Shown here: positions 29,525 through 39,222 of the stretch, piece after piece
How positions within the stretch are numbered: position 1 is the stretch's first letter
How the letters are laid out: the number at the start of each line of letters is the position of its first letter
Assembly: GCA_963772225.1 (NCBI GenBank)
Contig: CAVYWD010000011.1
Span: 1,178,001 to 1,242,000 of the forward strand
DNA from: CAVYWD01 sp963772225
GTDB lineage: Bacteria; Myxococcota; Myxococcia; Myxococcales; UBA5297
DNA: 64,000 nucleotides
Direction: 5' to 3'
Program-made: the position numbers and the translations under genes
Notes under the pieces: model-generated
Told to the model about the DNA's origin: nothing
Databases searched by the model: none
Seen by the model: the letters and a program-made list of their open reading frames with translations, nothing else

Positions 29525-31159
29525 TCAATGCCCGGTCTCGGCGCTGAGCGGTTGCGCCTTTGGCACCCGGCCCCCGCCCCCTCGCTCATGGGCCGCCCCA
29601 TGGCCCCGTCGATGGTGATGGTCGGAGCCGTGGCGATCTCCGTGATCGCGCACGGCACGATGCGCTTCCGGCGCAGCAGGCTCCGTCGAAGGGCTCGGAG
29701 GCGAAATCGCAGGTGCAGGCGAAATCGCCGACGCACTGGCTTCGACCTTCGCCGCGGGGACCGCCGGCGCCTCGGAAACCGCCGTCGCCGCGGGAACCGC
29801 CGGCGCCTCGGGGGCGTTCATCGGTGCGCTCGCCTGGACCGCGCGCGGCTCCTCCACCTTGGGTTCGTTCAATCGGTGGGTCCAATAATGTCGGCCCCAA
29901 AATCCCGCCCCCACCAGGAGGACGACGATGGGAATCGCGGCATACCACAGCGAATACTTGCGCTCCGGCGCCCGCTCGCGCTCGATGGGCGAGTGGAGCC
30001 GTTTCTCTGGCTTCGAAACACTCGCGAGCTTCGGCTCGGGCGCTTTTGAAACGCGCTTCACTGGGCGAGCCATCGCAGCCGGCCGCGGCGATTGAGCACG
30101 CGGGCCGAGGGGCGCCCGGTGCAGCGGAGGCGGCAACGGCCGCCGAAGGAGGGAGGCCTCGGCGTTCCACTCTTGAATGCCTTGGTCGATCTCGCGCTTC
30201 CTCACCACCCGATGGTCATCGTCCGCGAAGATGCCCTCGATGAAATCAGCCACTGCCGATGGGGCGGCCACGGCGTCGGCTGCCTGCTCGAGGCCCTCCC
30301 GAAATGCGAGAGCTGTGGCGTAGCGGCGGTCGCAGTTCTTCGCCATCGCTTTGCTAATGACCGCCCTCATGGCGTCGGGCACGAAGGCGGAGTGGAGAAG
30401 CGCCGGCACCTTGCTGGACACCGCCCGGTCGACGTCTCTCTCCCCTTGAAAAGGCGTCTCTCCGGTCAGGGTCTCATAAAGCAAAGCACCCAGGAGGTAG
30501 ATGTCGGTCCGCTCATTCACCGCGCTCAGGTCGCCGAGGATCTGCTCCGGCGCGCGATGGCGCTGCTCCCCGGCCTCCTCCGAGTTGTCCGCTCGCAGCG
30601 CCAGTGCATGCGCCCCGTAGCCGGCGACCTTGGTCGCCCCGGAATAGCAGACAAAGACCGTCTCGGGCCGCAACTCCGAATGGACGAGCGACGCACCTTC
30701 GTCACTGCCGGCGAGGTGGGCATATTGCACCCCGAGCGCGGCGTCGATGACGATCCGCGCGGCGATGGGCGCCGGCAGCCGCACCGCGGCCTTGAGCACC
30801 CTTCGCAAGGACTCGCCGTCCGCGTACTCGACGGCCCGCGCCAGCCCTTCCTCGAGCTCGACCAGCCCAAAGACGTGCAAGATGTTCTGGTGCTCCAGGG
30901 CCGAAGCGCGCTTTGTCTCCCAACGCAGACGTTCCAACTTCTGCGGCTCGCGCGCGATGGCGTCGGGCACCCACACCAGCGCGCAGGGGCTCGCGCCGCT
31001 GCCGACGATTCGCAACCCCAGGAAGGCTCGCGAACCGCCATCGGACAGGAGCGGCCCGAGCGCAACGTACCGGTCCATTCCGTCTCGATGGCGCCAAAGG
31101 TCGGGGGAAGACCACCGCCCAGCGTTCGACTTCGGCTTTTCAACCGCCAACGGCGTCAT
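29525..31159 (-). CDS. Protein-kinase-like membrane protein, probable pseudokinase
   Basis: 544 residues. The N-terminal 310 follow the Hanks-type kinase fold ('LVHSELRPETV', 'ERTDIYLLGALLYETLTGETPFQG'), but key residues are missing. The VAIK lysine strand reads 'CALVWVP', the HRD motif is His160-Ser-Glu instead of His-Arg-Asp, the following Asn is Thr, and DFG reads GYG. A basic linker, one membrane helix ('YAAIPIVVLLVGAGFWG') and a Pro/Ala- then His/Gly-rich tail follow. It is probably a non-catalytic scaffold. ATG 31159 has the ribosome-binding site GGGAGGCGAGG and lies 30 bp after the esterase stop, so the two form an operon. Confidence 0.85.
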   Translation of the reverse strand: MTPLAVEKPKSNAGRWSSPDLWRHRDGMDRYVALGPLLSDGGSRAFLGLRIVGSGASPCALVWVPDAIAREPQKLERLRWETKRASALEHQNILHVFGLVELEEGLARAVEYADGESLRRVLKAAVRLPAPIAARIVIDAALGVQYAHLAGSDEGASLVHSELRPETVFVCYSGATKVAGYGAHALALRADNSEEAGEQRHRAPEQILGDLSAVNERTDIYLLGALLYETLTGETPFQGERDVDRAVSSKVPALLHSAFVPDAMRAVISKAMAKNCDRRYATALAFREGLEQAADAVAAPSAVADFIEGIFADDDHRVVRKREIDQGIQEWNAEASLLRRPLPPPLHRAPLGPRAQSPRPAAMARPVKRVSKAPEPKLASVSKPEKRLHSPIERERAPERKYSLWYAAIPIVVLLVGAGFWGRHYWTHRLNEPKVEEPRAVQASAPMNAPEAPAVPAATAVSEAPAVPAAKVEASASAISPAPAISPPSPSTEPAAPEAHRAVRDHGDRHGSDHHHRRGHGAAHERGGGGRVPKAQPLSAETGH

Positions 31160-31188
31160 GGTCCTCGCCTCCCTGCCCAGCGATTCGT

Positions 31189-32289
31189 TCACGGCAGCGT
31201 GTATCTCTTGAGCAGCGGCCAGCCCACCGTCGCATTGCCTGGCTCGTGCGTGCCGCCTTGCTTGGTACACAAGGTGACCTGGACGCCGCCCCCACACGAG
31301 GAATAGGTCGAGCAGCCATTGCTGTCTTCAGCCGACGGCGAGCCGGTGCAACTGTCGATCTCGGCCCATTTCTGGAAGGTTCCCTCCGCGCCCAGGAAGG
31401 TGATCGGCATGCCAGACACGACAGATGAGAGGCCGCCACTGTAGGGCACCACCGGATCCCCGGTGCTTCGGAATATCACCACGGTGATGGGCCGTGGAGG
31501 CGTGCAGCCGTCCTCGTTTTCTTTCAGCAGGTCGAAGGCCGCCGGTGCGACGGCGGCGAATACGTCGGCCGCATGGCAGGCGCTGTAGTGGGACATGCCC
31601 CCGCCCATCGAGAAGCCGACGGCATAGACGCGCTTCGGGTCGATGCAGGCGACCTTCTCGACGTCGGCCACCAGCGCTTTGGCAAAGGCCACGTCGTCGA
31701 CGCCGGTCACGCAACAGGGACCGACGTTCCAGGCCCCGCCTGACGGGCCGCTTTTGCCATCGGGATAGGCCGTGATCACTCCCTCGGGATCGGTCTGCGC
31801 CTTGTACGGCGACGAGCCGGATTCAGACGCCCCCGATCCGCCGAGGGGGTGGAGGTCGACCACCAGCGGCACGGGTTTGGTTCCATCGTACTTGGAGGGA
31901 ACGTGAAGGATGTACGTGCGGCTGACCCCTCCCACGGAGATGCTCTTATCGCTGTCGCCGGCATTCAGGCCGCCCGACGGGCAGGTGAGCGAGCCTGCAT
32001 CGCTGCTGCTGGTCGACGCATCGCCGCTGCTGGTCGACGCATCGCTGCTGCTGTTCGACGCATCGCTGCTGCTGGTCGACGCGTCGCTGCTGCCTGGCGA
32101 GGCATCAATACTGCCTATCCGTGCGTCGCTGCTGCTCCCGTCGCTGAAAGGCCCGCCGTTCGATGAAGCGTCGCTCCTGCTCCCGCTGGCATCCGACAGG
32201 GTCCCCGCTTCCCCATAGCAAAAGTCCAGGAGAAGCACCGAACCGAGCAGGAGAGAGCGCCACCGCCATCCACGCAGCAAGAAATCCAT
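31189..32289 (-). CDS. Secreted esterase of the PHB-depolymerase/feruloyl-esterase type
   Basis: 366 residues. Signal-peptide-like N-terminus ('LLLGSVLLLDFCYG'), then a Ser/Asp repeat linker (about 30-100), then an alpha/beta-hydrolase domain: 'YILHVPSKYDGTKPVPLVVDLHPLGGSG', nucleophile elbow GFSMGG with Ser227, 'FRSTGDPVVPYSGG' for the acid and 'GGTHEPG' for the His. The fold matches LpqC/PHB-depolymerase-type extracellular esterases that cleave polyesters or feruloyl-polysaccharides. ATG 32289 has ribosome-binding site TGAGGAG; a GTG two codons earlier is the alternative. Next to a cellulase, so plant-polymer breakdown is plausible. Confidence 0.88.
   Translation of the reverse strand: MDFLLRGWRWRSLLLGSVLLLDFCYGEAGTLSDASGSRSDASSNGGPFSDGSSSDARIGSIDASPGSSDASTSSSDASNSSSDASTSSGDASTSSSDAGSLTCPSGGLNAGDSDKSISVGGVSRTYILHVPSKYDGTKPVPLVVDLHPLGGSGASESGSSPYKAQTDPEGVITAYPDGKSGPSGGAWNVGPCCVTGVDDVAFAKALVADVEKVACIDPKRVYAVGFSMGGGMSHYSACHAADVFAAVAPAAFDLLKENEDGCTPPRPITVVIFRSTGDPVVPYSGGLSSVVSGMPITFLGAEGTFQKWAEIDSCTGSPSAEDSNGCSTYSSCGGGVQVTLCTKQGGTHEPGNATVGWPLLKRYTLP
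32000..32106 (-). repeat. Degenerate 21-bp tandem repeat coding a Ser-Asp linker
   Basis: About five units of CTGCTGCTGGTCGACGCATCG (plus-strand form), encoding repeats of SSSDAST in the esterase linker. Units differ at a few positions. Confidence 0.8.
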
Positions 32290-32422
32290 CGCCACTCCTC
32301 AAAAGGAAAGCAGGGTCCCTGACGGTGTGGCGACCCGATGGGCGAATCGGCTGCTTGCTCGCACTCCAAAATGCCGAGGGGCTCTCTTGTCGGAGCCCCT
32401 CGGCGGTGCTCAATCACTCAGC

Positions 32423-34957
32423 CTAATAGCTCCGGCGCCGAACCCAGAGCATCATCGCCGCGAGCAGGGTAAAGGAACCGATGGCGGCGTCTGCAGGGCC
32501 CGCCACGGCGCAGCCACAGCCGCCAGCCGCAGCGCCGCCCGTCCCTCCGTCCGAGCCGCTCGCGTGGCCCGCGTCGGCGCCGCCGCCGCTCGACGCGTCG
32601 GTGACGATGACCCAGACCGTCGTGGCCCCGGTGATGCTGCCGCTCGCGCCGTTGATCGCGATCGGGTACGCGCCGTCGGAGGCGGAGCTCGCGACGCTGA
32701 AGGTGACGGTGCTCGCGCCCGGCGGCGAAGCCGAGGACGGGTTGAAGGCGACGGTCACGCTGCTCGGCGCTCCGGACGCGCTCAGCGAGACGCTCCCGGT
32801 GAAGCCGCCCAACGCGGAGACCGACACGCTGGTCGACCCGCTGGAGCCGCGCGGGATCACCACGCTCACCGGGCTAGCCGAGAGCGAGAACCCGGCCGCG
32901 CCGCCCGTGGAGTTCACGGTGAGCGACACGGTCGTGGCCTCGGAGAGGCTCCCGCTGGTGCCCACGATCGTCACCGTCGAGCTGCCGGCCGAGGCGGTGG
33001 ACGACACCTGGAAGGTGACGGTGCTGCTGCTCGAAGCGGACTGCGGGTTGAAGCTGGCGGTGACGCCGTCCGGCAGGCCCTGAGCCGCGAGAGCCACGCT
33101 GCCGGAGAAGCCGTTCGCGGCCTGCACGGAGATGGCGGTGCTCCCGCTCGCGCCCCGATCGATCGCGAGGCTCGAGGGCGACGCGGAGAGCGTGAAGCTC
33201 GGCGACCCCGCCGTGTTTACCGTCAGGGAAAGCGTGGCGGTATGGCTCAGGCTGCCCGAGGTACCGGTGATGGTCACCGTGCTTGTCCCGGTCGCCGCCG
33301 AGGACGATGCGGTCAGGGTCAGGGTGCTCTGGCTGCTGGCGGAAGAGGGAGAGAAGGTCGCCGTCACGCCGCTGGGCAGGCCGCTCGCGCTCAGCGCCAC
33401 GGTGCCGCTGAAGCCACCGGAGGTGCCCACGAGAATGGTGGAGCTCCCGCTGTCGCCCTGGTTCAACGTCAGGCTCGACGGGCTGACGGTGAGCTGGAAG
33501 TCGCCGACCGTGGGGCTCGGCGTCGGAGTGGGGGTGGGAGTCGGGTTCCCCGTCGGAACGGGAGTCGGCGTGGGGACGGCGACGTCTCCGGGAATGACCG
33601 GGTTGGCGTTCTTGATGAGCTCAATGAACTGCGCGTGAAACCACTTGCCGGAGAGCGGGGCACCGGCCATGGCGCCCGTGAGGTTGTTCTTGTTGCGCAC
33701 GTTGCCGTGATAGGTCGGGTCGCACATCCGGTCGATTCCCTTCCCGTTGCCTGACTCCGTGTCGGACCCATCGGACTCACCCGGAGGCTTGACCCAGACG
33801 TAGGCGTGGATTCCGTCCTGACCGACGACGCGCGGCCTCTCCCCCAAGCCCGCGCCAGTCTGATTGCACCAGTTGCCCGCGTGGATCCGCCGGTCGGTCC
33901 TCGACGCCTCAACAAAGGTGTTCGCGTCCGTTGAGCTGCTTGCCACTGTTGGGCGCGCCGAGCCGCCCCAGCCGTTGCGCGAGGTGTCGATCAGCATCCC
34001 GAGGTTCGAGTTGAAGCCCAGGGAAATGAGCTCGGTCCGCATGTCGATGGCGAATTTGCTTTCTTCGCCATAGTTGTTCCAGTCGAACCAGGTCGTGTTC
34101 CGGTACTTGTCATCGAGGGGGCTTGTGATGAAAGGCTCCACCAGGGCCGAGTAGTTGGCGGTGTTGGCGATAAAGCCCGTCACGGTGTCGACCCCGCCGG
34201 TCGCGCCCTTCGCCGTCTTGGCAAATAGGTTCGCGGACTTGATGAAGTTCGAGCTGTCGCCGTCACTCTTCCACCCGATCCAGCCATGGTGGGCCGCGTC
34301 AATGTAATTGTAGATGTTCGTGCCGGCCGCATACAGCTTGCTCAGCGCGTACTGAATTCCCGTCACGTAGTTGCCGTTCGAGCTCATCGTCTGGCATAGG
34401 GTGACGTCGGTGTTGGTGACGATGTTCGGCAACGAGTCGATCTCGATGACGTTCACGATGCGCAGCGAGGCATATTTCGCATTGCCCTCGATGGCGGCAA
34501 TGGGGTCGATGAACTGAGCCTTGTACTTGTCGATATCGGTCGGCCCGAGCTCGCCGTTCGAGGCGAGCGCGGAGCAGTCCCGACCTGGCAGATCGTAGAC
34601 CACGACCATGACGACCATGGGCTTGCCGCTCTTCTGTTGCGAGAGCGCCGCGTCGAGGTGCGCGGCGAGCCCCATCCCGCCGTCGACGCCCTGGATGGCC
34701 GCAATGCGATCGAGCCAGAACGCAGTGGGCTGCGACGCGACGAAGGTCATCTGCTTCTTGAGCGTCGCGTCGCTCACTTGATCGATGGAGGTCCCGACGG
34801 ATTTGGCGTAGGCGGGGCTCACGTACCAATCCGCGCCGGCGAACGGGTTGTCCACCCGGCTCTCTGCTCGAGCCTGCGGCGCGACCAAGGCGCACGCGAC
34901 GAGCGCGGCCAAAGGAAGGACGGTTCTCAGGCGAGGTACAGCCAAAGAGCATTGCAT
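32423..34957 (-). CDS. Family-6 glycoside hydrolase (cellulase/cellobiohydrolase) with Ig-like repeats and MYXO-CTERM tail
   Basis: 844 residues. Signal peptide (to about 31, 'APQARA'), then a GH6 catalytic domain (about 37-455) with 'VVYDLPGRDCSALASNGE', 'DAAHHGWIGW', 'NTARxx'-like 'DTSRNGWGG', 'HAYVWVKPPGESDG' and 'DPTYHGN'. A Thr/Pro linker leads to three repeats of about 90 residues ('FTLSASPSSLAIDRGASGS ...'). The C-terminus has Gly-Cys-Gly-Cys, a hydrophobic helix and Arg-Arg-Arg, a MYXO-CTERM-like sorting tail. GH6 enzymes cleave beta-1,4-glucan. Export by T2SS and surface anchoring follow from the known behaviour of MYXO-CTERM proteins. Confidence 0.93.
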   Translation of the reverse strand: MQCSLAVPRLRTVLPLAALVACALVAPQARAESRVDNPFAGADWYVSPAYAKSVGTSIDQVSDATLKKQMTFVASQPTAFWLDRIAAIQGVDGGMGLAAHLDAALSQQKSGKPMVVMVVVYDLPGRDCSALASNGELGPTDIDKYKAQFIDPIAAIEGNAKYASLRIVNVIEIDSLPNIVTNTDVTLCQTMSSNGNYVTGIQYALSKLYAAGTNIYNYIDAAHHGWIGWKSDGDSSNFIKSANLFAKTAKGATGGVDTVTGFIANTANYSALVEPFITSPLDDKYRNTTWFDWNNYGEESKFAIDMRTELISLGFNSNLGMLIDTSRNGWGGSARPTVASSSTDANTFVEASRTDRRIHAGNWCNQTGAGLGERPRVVGQDGIHAYVWVKPPGESDGSDTESGNGKGIDRMCDPTYHGNVRNKNNLTGAMAGAPLSGKWFHAQFIELIKNANPVIPGDVAVPTPTPVPTGNPTPTPTPTPSPTVGDFQLTVSPSSLTLNQGDSGSSTILVGTSGGFSGTVALSASGLPSGVTATFSPSSASSQSTLTLTASSSAATGTSTVTITGTSGSLSHTATLSLTVNTAGSPSFTLSASPSSLAIDRGASGSTAISVQAANGFSGSVALAAQGLPDGVTASFNPQSASSSSTVTFQVSSTASAGSSTVTIVGTSGSLSEATTVSLTVNSTGGAAGFSLSASPVSVVIPRGSSGSTSVSVSALGGFTGSVSLSASGAPSSVTVAFNPSSASPPGASTVTFSVASSASDGAYPIAINGASGSITGATTVWVIVTDASSGGGADAGHASGSDGGTGGAAAGGCGCAVAGPADAAIGSFTLLAAMMLWVRRRSY

Positions 34958-35137
34958 GAAAGTGTCTCCTCAATCCCTGCCACCGAGAATCGACGACGGG
35001 TCCGGCGCGCGTGGCAAGGCGCGCGCGGCCGGACAGCGAGAGGCTTCTCGCGCGGGCGCATCCTGGCCTATCGAGGCAGGAATCGCTGACATCGGGTCAG
35101 CCCACCGCTCTTTCGCCCTGCTCCTCCTCGAGCACGG

Positions 35138-35192
35138 GTCCTCACCCCCCTTCCCCCTCCCCGCTCGCGGGGAGGGGGCGAAGCGGGAGAGG
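35138..35192 (-). repeat. Dispersed GC-rich palindromic repeat, copy 2
   Basis: The same 12-bp arms as copy 1 (35153-35164 and 35167-35178) with loop TC, so the element lies in the opposite orientation. GTCCTCACCCCCC on its left is the reverse complement of the right flank of copy 1. It sits in the 279-bp divergent gap (34958-35236) between the cellulase and the second GspE-type ATPase. Confidence 0.85.
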
Positions 35193-35236
35193 TCGCTCCC
35201 ATCTCCGCAACAGAGTCGCGCTAGACTGCTGGTCCA

Positions 35237-37066
35237 ATGCCCCGCGACCTGCGCGCCGCCGACTACTCCCTCGAGCTCGTCGTCGAGATCGTCTCGAAGC
35301 AGGGGCTTCTCTCTCCCGAGTCCAAGCGCACCGCCCTCACCCGCGAGGCCGTCCAGCGGGCGCGCTTGCTTCGCGAGTGGGCCGCCCGCTCCGAGGGTCG
35401 GGTGCTCAAGCGCGCCGAGCTCTCGCCCGTCGAGCTGCTCGCCTCGTTCAAGTTCCCGGACCCGGCGCGGGAGTCCGAGCTCCTGGACGAGGACAAGGCG
35501 ACTGCGGCGATCGCCCGGGCGGTCGGCCTGCCGTACCGCAAGATCGACCCGCTCAAGCTCGACGGCCCGCTCATCACCCGCTCGCTCTCGCGGCCGTTCG
35601 CGCGCAAGCGCGGCGTCCTCCTGCTCGAGCGCAAGGGCAGCGCGCTGGTGGTGGCGGTCTCGAACCCGTTCGACCGCGAGCTCTTCGACACCTTGCGCGG
35701 CCTGCTCGGCGCCCCGATCGAGCCGGTGCTCGCCTCGCCCTCCGACATCCAGCGGGCCATCGCCGAGGTCTACGGGTTCCGGCAGAAGATCCGCGAGGCG
35801 AAGGACCAGCTCACCACCGGCGCCCCGGACGTCGGCAACCTCGAGCAGTTCGTCAACCTCGCCGGCATCGAGGCGCTGGAGGCCTCCAGCGAGCCCATCG
35901 TCGCCGCGGTCGAGTACCTGCTCCATTACGCCTTCGAGCAGCGCGCGAGCGACATCCACGTCGAGCCCCGGCGCGAGGAGTCCATCATCCGCATGCGCAT
36001 CGACGGGGTGCTGCACCCGGTCTACCGCGTCCCCAAGGAGGTCCACGGCGCCATCGCCAACCGGTTCAAGATCATGAGCCGGCTGGACATCGCGTCCCGA
36101 AAGCCCCAGGACGGCCGCATCCGCACCGCGCGCGGCGACGCCGAGATGGAGCTGCGCGTCTCCACCGTGCCCACCGCCTTCGGCGACAAGATCGTCATCC
36201 GCGTGCTCGACCCGCAGGTCCTGGTGCGCGACTTGTCCGAGCTCGGGTTCCTCGCCGACGAGCGCGAGCAGGTCGAGGAGTGGCTCGAGCGGCCCAGCGG
36301 CCTGGTGGTCGTCACCGGCCCCACCGGCTCCGGGAAGACGACGACGCTCTACTCCGCGCTGCAGGCGCTCGCCACGCCGGAGGTGAACATCGTCACCATC
36401 GAGGACCCCATCGAGATGGTCCACGAGGGCCTCAACCAGATCGCCGCGAACCCCAAGACCGGCACCAGCTTCGCCGAGGCGCTCCGGCACGTGCTGCGCC
36501 AGGACCCGGACGTCATCATGGTGGGCGAGGTGCGCGACGCCGAGACCGCGGCCCAGGCCCTCCAGGCGGCGCTCACCGGGCACCTGGTCCTGACCACGCT
36601 GCACACCGGCGACGCGGTCGGGGCGGTGACCCGGCTGTGCGACCTGGGCGTGCCGCCGTTCCTGGTGTCGGCGACCTTGACCGGGGTCGTGGCGCAGCGG
36701 CTGGTGCGCCGGGTGTGCCCGTCGTGCGCCGAGGACCTGCCGCTCACCGCGGACCAGGTGCAGGCGCTGGGCGTGCGCCACCCGGAAGACCACGCCGGCA
36801 AGCTGCTCGCGCGCCGCGGGGTCGGGTGCGCCAAGTGCCGCTACACCGGCTACTACGGGCGCACCGGCATCTTCGAGGTGCTGACGGTGAACGACCGGAT
36901 GCGCCGACTCACCTCCCAGGGCGCGACGCCCGACGTGCTGCGCCGCACCGCGCGCCAGGACGGCCTGCGCTCGCTGCGAGAGCACGCCATGCGCAAGGTG
37001 GCCAGCGGCGTCACCGCCTTCGAGGAGGCCGCGCGCGCGACCGCCGACTCGGGGGTTCTGGCGTGA
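35237..37066 (+). CDS. GspE/PilB-type secretion ATPase, second copy
   Basis: 609 residues. An N-terminal region with a MshEN-like domain (about 90-185) precedes a full ATPase domain: Walker A GPTGSGKT at 361-368, 'TIEDPIEMVHEG', 'LRQDPDVIMVGEVRD', 'HLVLTTLHTGD'. The zinc-type cysteines are present (CPSC ... CAKC). All catalytic motifs look intact. It is outside the gsp operon and shares no neighbour with pilus genes. The next gene, a Ycf46-like AAA protein, overlaps its stop (GTGA). It could energise type IV pili or a second secretion platform encoded elsewhere. Confidence 0.9.
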   Translation: MPRDLRAADYSLELVVEIVSKQGLLSPESKRTALTREAVQRARLLREWAARSEGRVLKRAELSPVELLASFKFPDPARESELLDEDKATAAIARAVGLPYRKIDPLKLDGPLITRSLSRPFARKRGVLLLERKGSALVVAVSNPFDRELFDTLRGLLGAPIEPVLASPSDIQRAIAEVYGFRQKIREAKDQLTTGAPDVGNLEQFVNLAGIEALEASSEPIVAAVEYLLHYAFEQRASDIHVEPRREESIIRMRIDGVLHPVYRVPKEVHGAIANRFKIMSRLDIASRKPQDGRIRTARGDAEMELRVSTVPTAFGDKIVIRVLDPQVLVRDLSELGFLADEREQVEEWLERPSGLVVVTGPTGSGKTTTLYSALQALATPEVNIVTIEDPIEMVHEGLNQIAANPKTGTSFAEALRHVLRQDPDVIMVGEVRDAETAAQALQAALTGHLVLTTLHTGDAVGAVTRLCDLGVPPFLVSATLTGVVAQRLVRRVCPSCAEDLPLTADQVQALGVRHPEDHAGKLLARRGVGCAKCRYTGYYGRTGIFEVLTVNDRMRRLTSQGATPDVLRRTARQDGLRSLREHAMRKVASGVTAFEEAARATADSGVLA

Positions 37067-38548
37067 GCCCCTTGGTCCGGGAGATGGCCGAGCTCTGGTC
37101 GGCCGGCGCCGCGGTCGTCTACCTGGTCACGCCCGAGGAGGAGCGAGCCGTCGCCCTGTGCCGGGCCGCCGCCGCCCAGTTCAAAGGGGCCGCCTCGGCG
37201 GTCTGGTCGAGCCACCGCGGCCTGGAGCCGTTTGCGCCGTCCGCACACGACCCCCTCGCGCTCCTCGACGCCCTGCTCCAGGCGCCGGCGCCGCTCGTCG
37301 CGGCGCTGCTCGACTTCGACCAGGAGCTGGCGAACCCGCGGGTGGCGCGCCGCCTGAAGGACCTGGCGCCGCGGCTCGAGGCCGAGGGGCGCTGCCTCGC
37401 GGTGATCGCGCCGCGGCTCGCGCTGCCGGAGGGGCTCGCGCCGCTCACGTCGGTGCTGCGCCTGCCGGTGCCGGACGAGGCGGAGCTCGGCGCGCTGCTC
37501 GACGCGCGCGCCGGCGGTGCGCAGGAGAAGGGCGCCCGGCACCGCGCCGTGACGGCGGCGCGCGGCCTGAGCGAGCGAGCGGCCCGCCGGGCGTTCACGA
37601 GGGCGGTGCAGGGCCGACCCTTCGCTGGGCCCGGGCGCGGTGGAGGTCATTCAGGTCGAGAAGAAACGGGCCTTGGCCCGCGAGATCGGCCTCGAGGTGG
37701 TCGAGACCATCGAGCGCCTCCAGGACGTGGGCGGACTGGAGAGCTTCAAGGCCTGGATGGCGGAGCGCGCCCAGGCGTTCTCCGCCGACGCGCAGCGTTT
37801 CGGCCTGCCGGCGCCGCGCGGGGTCCTGTTGGTCGGCGTGCAGGGCTGCGGCAAGTCGCTGGCCGCAAAGTCGGTGGCCCACGCGCTCGGCGCGCCGCTC
37901 TTGCGGCTGGACTTGCCTCGGGTGCTGGGGACCGGTGCCAGCGCCGAGGAGGGCCTGGCGCGCGCGCTCGAGGCGGCGGAGGCCATCGCCCCGGTGGCGC
38001 TCTGGCTCGACGAGGTGGAGAAGGCCTTCGCCGGGAGCTCTCCGACCGACGGCGGCGACCCGCGCGCCGCCCGGGTGCTGGGCTCGTTCTCCACCTGGCT
38101 CCAGGAAAGGCGGCAGGCCGTCTTCGTGGTCGCCACCGCGAACGACGTGACCCGGCTGCCGCCCGAGCTCCTGCGCCGCGGGCGCTTCGACGAGCTCTTC
38201 TTCGTGGATTTGCCCGACCCCGAGGCGCGCCGGAGCATCCTCGCGCTGCACCTGGCGCGGCGCGGGCGGGACCCCAAGGGCTTCGACCTGGCCGCGCTCG
38301 CGGAGGCGTGCCACGAGTTCTCCGGGGCCGAGCTGGAGCAGGTGGTCGTCGGGGCGCTGCACCGGGCCTTCGCCTTGAAGCGCGAGCTGGAGCTCGGCGA
38401 CCTGCGGCGCGTCGCGCTCGACCTGGTGCCGCTCTCCAAGACCTACGAGGAGCAGGTCAAGGCGCTGAGGGAGTGGGCGCGGGGCCGGGCGCGGACCGCG
38501 GGGCGCGAGGGGACCGTGGTCGATCTGTTCCGGCGGTCGGGGGGCTGA
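37063..38548 (+). pseudogene. Ycf46-like AAA+ ATPase, interrupted by one extra base
   Basis: GTG 37063 overlaps the ATPase stop. The first 185 residues match the N-terminal domain of Ycf46-type AAA proteins ('AAVVYLVTPEEERAVALCR', 'DPLALLDALLQ', 'LRLPVPDEAELGALL'). After about 37633-37637 (CCCGGGCGCGG) the homology continues one frame over: 'EVIQVEKKRALAREIGLEVV', Walker A GVQGCGKS, Walker B 'LWLDEVEKAF', sensor 'VATAND', Arg-finger 'LLRRGRFDELFFVD', ending TGA 38546-38548. Total length exceeds a multiple of three by exactly one base. If the base is an error, the protein is about 494 residues. The second part alone (from 37640) could be translated. Confidence 0.8.
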
Positions 38549-38644
38549 GGGCGAGCTTTCGCGGATGCCACCGAAGTCCATCGGAGTGACGCCGGAATTG
38601 GCGTCTCCGCCTTGCGATGTAATGCTTATAGAGGAGACCGAGAC

Positions 38645-39145
38645 ATGAAGTACTTTTCTCGTGGTTGGGCAGCAGGTGAGCTCGACGATGCAGCCGCAGA
38701 TCAAATGCGGGCTGCATATTGGAAGCGTATCGAGGCGTTGCGCCCTGAGATGCCCGCCCCAATCGCAGAGCTGGCCACGGCGACTGCGCTCCATGACGGA
38801 CTGGTGGATCGCGTCGTTTGGGACTGCGGGAAGCGAACGCTCGAATTCAAGCTCGCGTGCGAGGACTCGTCAACCGGCTGCTTTGGACTACGACTTGTCT
38901 ATTCGGATGTGCAAATGTCGGCGCAAGCCATCACGCTTTTGGCTGAGCGCGTGCGCGATCGGCGAACCGAACTTCTATACGATGAGATAGACAGAGACGA
39001 AGACGCGACATGGATTCATCGAATTCTGTTCTGGCCTATCGGGGAAATCTCGATCTGGTTCGGGGCGCTAGAGCTCCTTCGGACAAGTCGCGCCGACAAA
39101 CGATGGGAACATGTCGGTTGCGACCCATTCGTCGTTGCTGAGTGA
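38645..39145 (+). CDS. Hypothetical protein starting MKYFSRGW
   Basis: 166 residues, soluble. The opening 'MKYFSRGWAAGELDD' and 'AAYWKRIEALRP' resemble a family of small uncharacterised proteins (DUF4085-like, from memory). ATG 38645 has a good ribosome-binding site (GAGGAGACCG) and is preferred over ATG 38612. Base composition is clearly lower in GC than the flanking genes, which suggests recent acquisition. The function is unknown. Confidence 0.65.
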   Translation: MKYFSRGWAAGELDDAAADQMRAAYWKRIEALRPEMPAPIAELATATALHDGLVDRVVWDCGKRTLEFKLACEDSSTGCFGLRLVYSDVQMSAQAITLLAERVRDRRTELLYDEIDRDEDATWIHRILFWPIGEISIWFGALELLRTSRADKRWEHVGCDPFVVAE

Positions 39146-39222
39146 CACCACCGTGGGTGGGGTCTCCGCTGAGACGCGCTCGGCGAACGCCGTCCCAACT
39201 CCCGACGTGCTGGGGACCTTCA

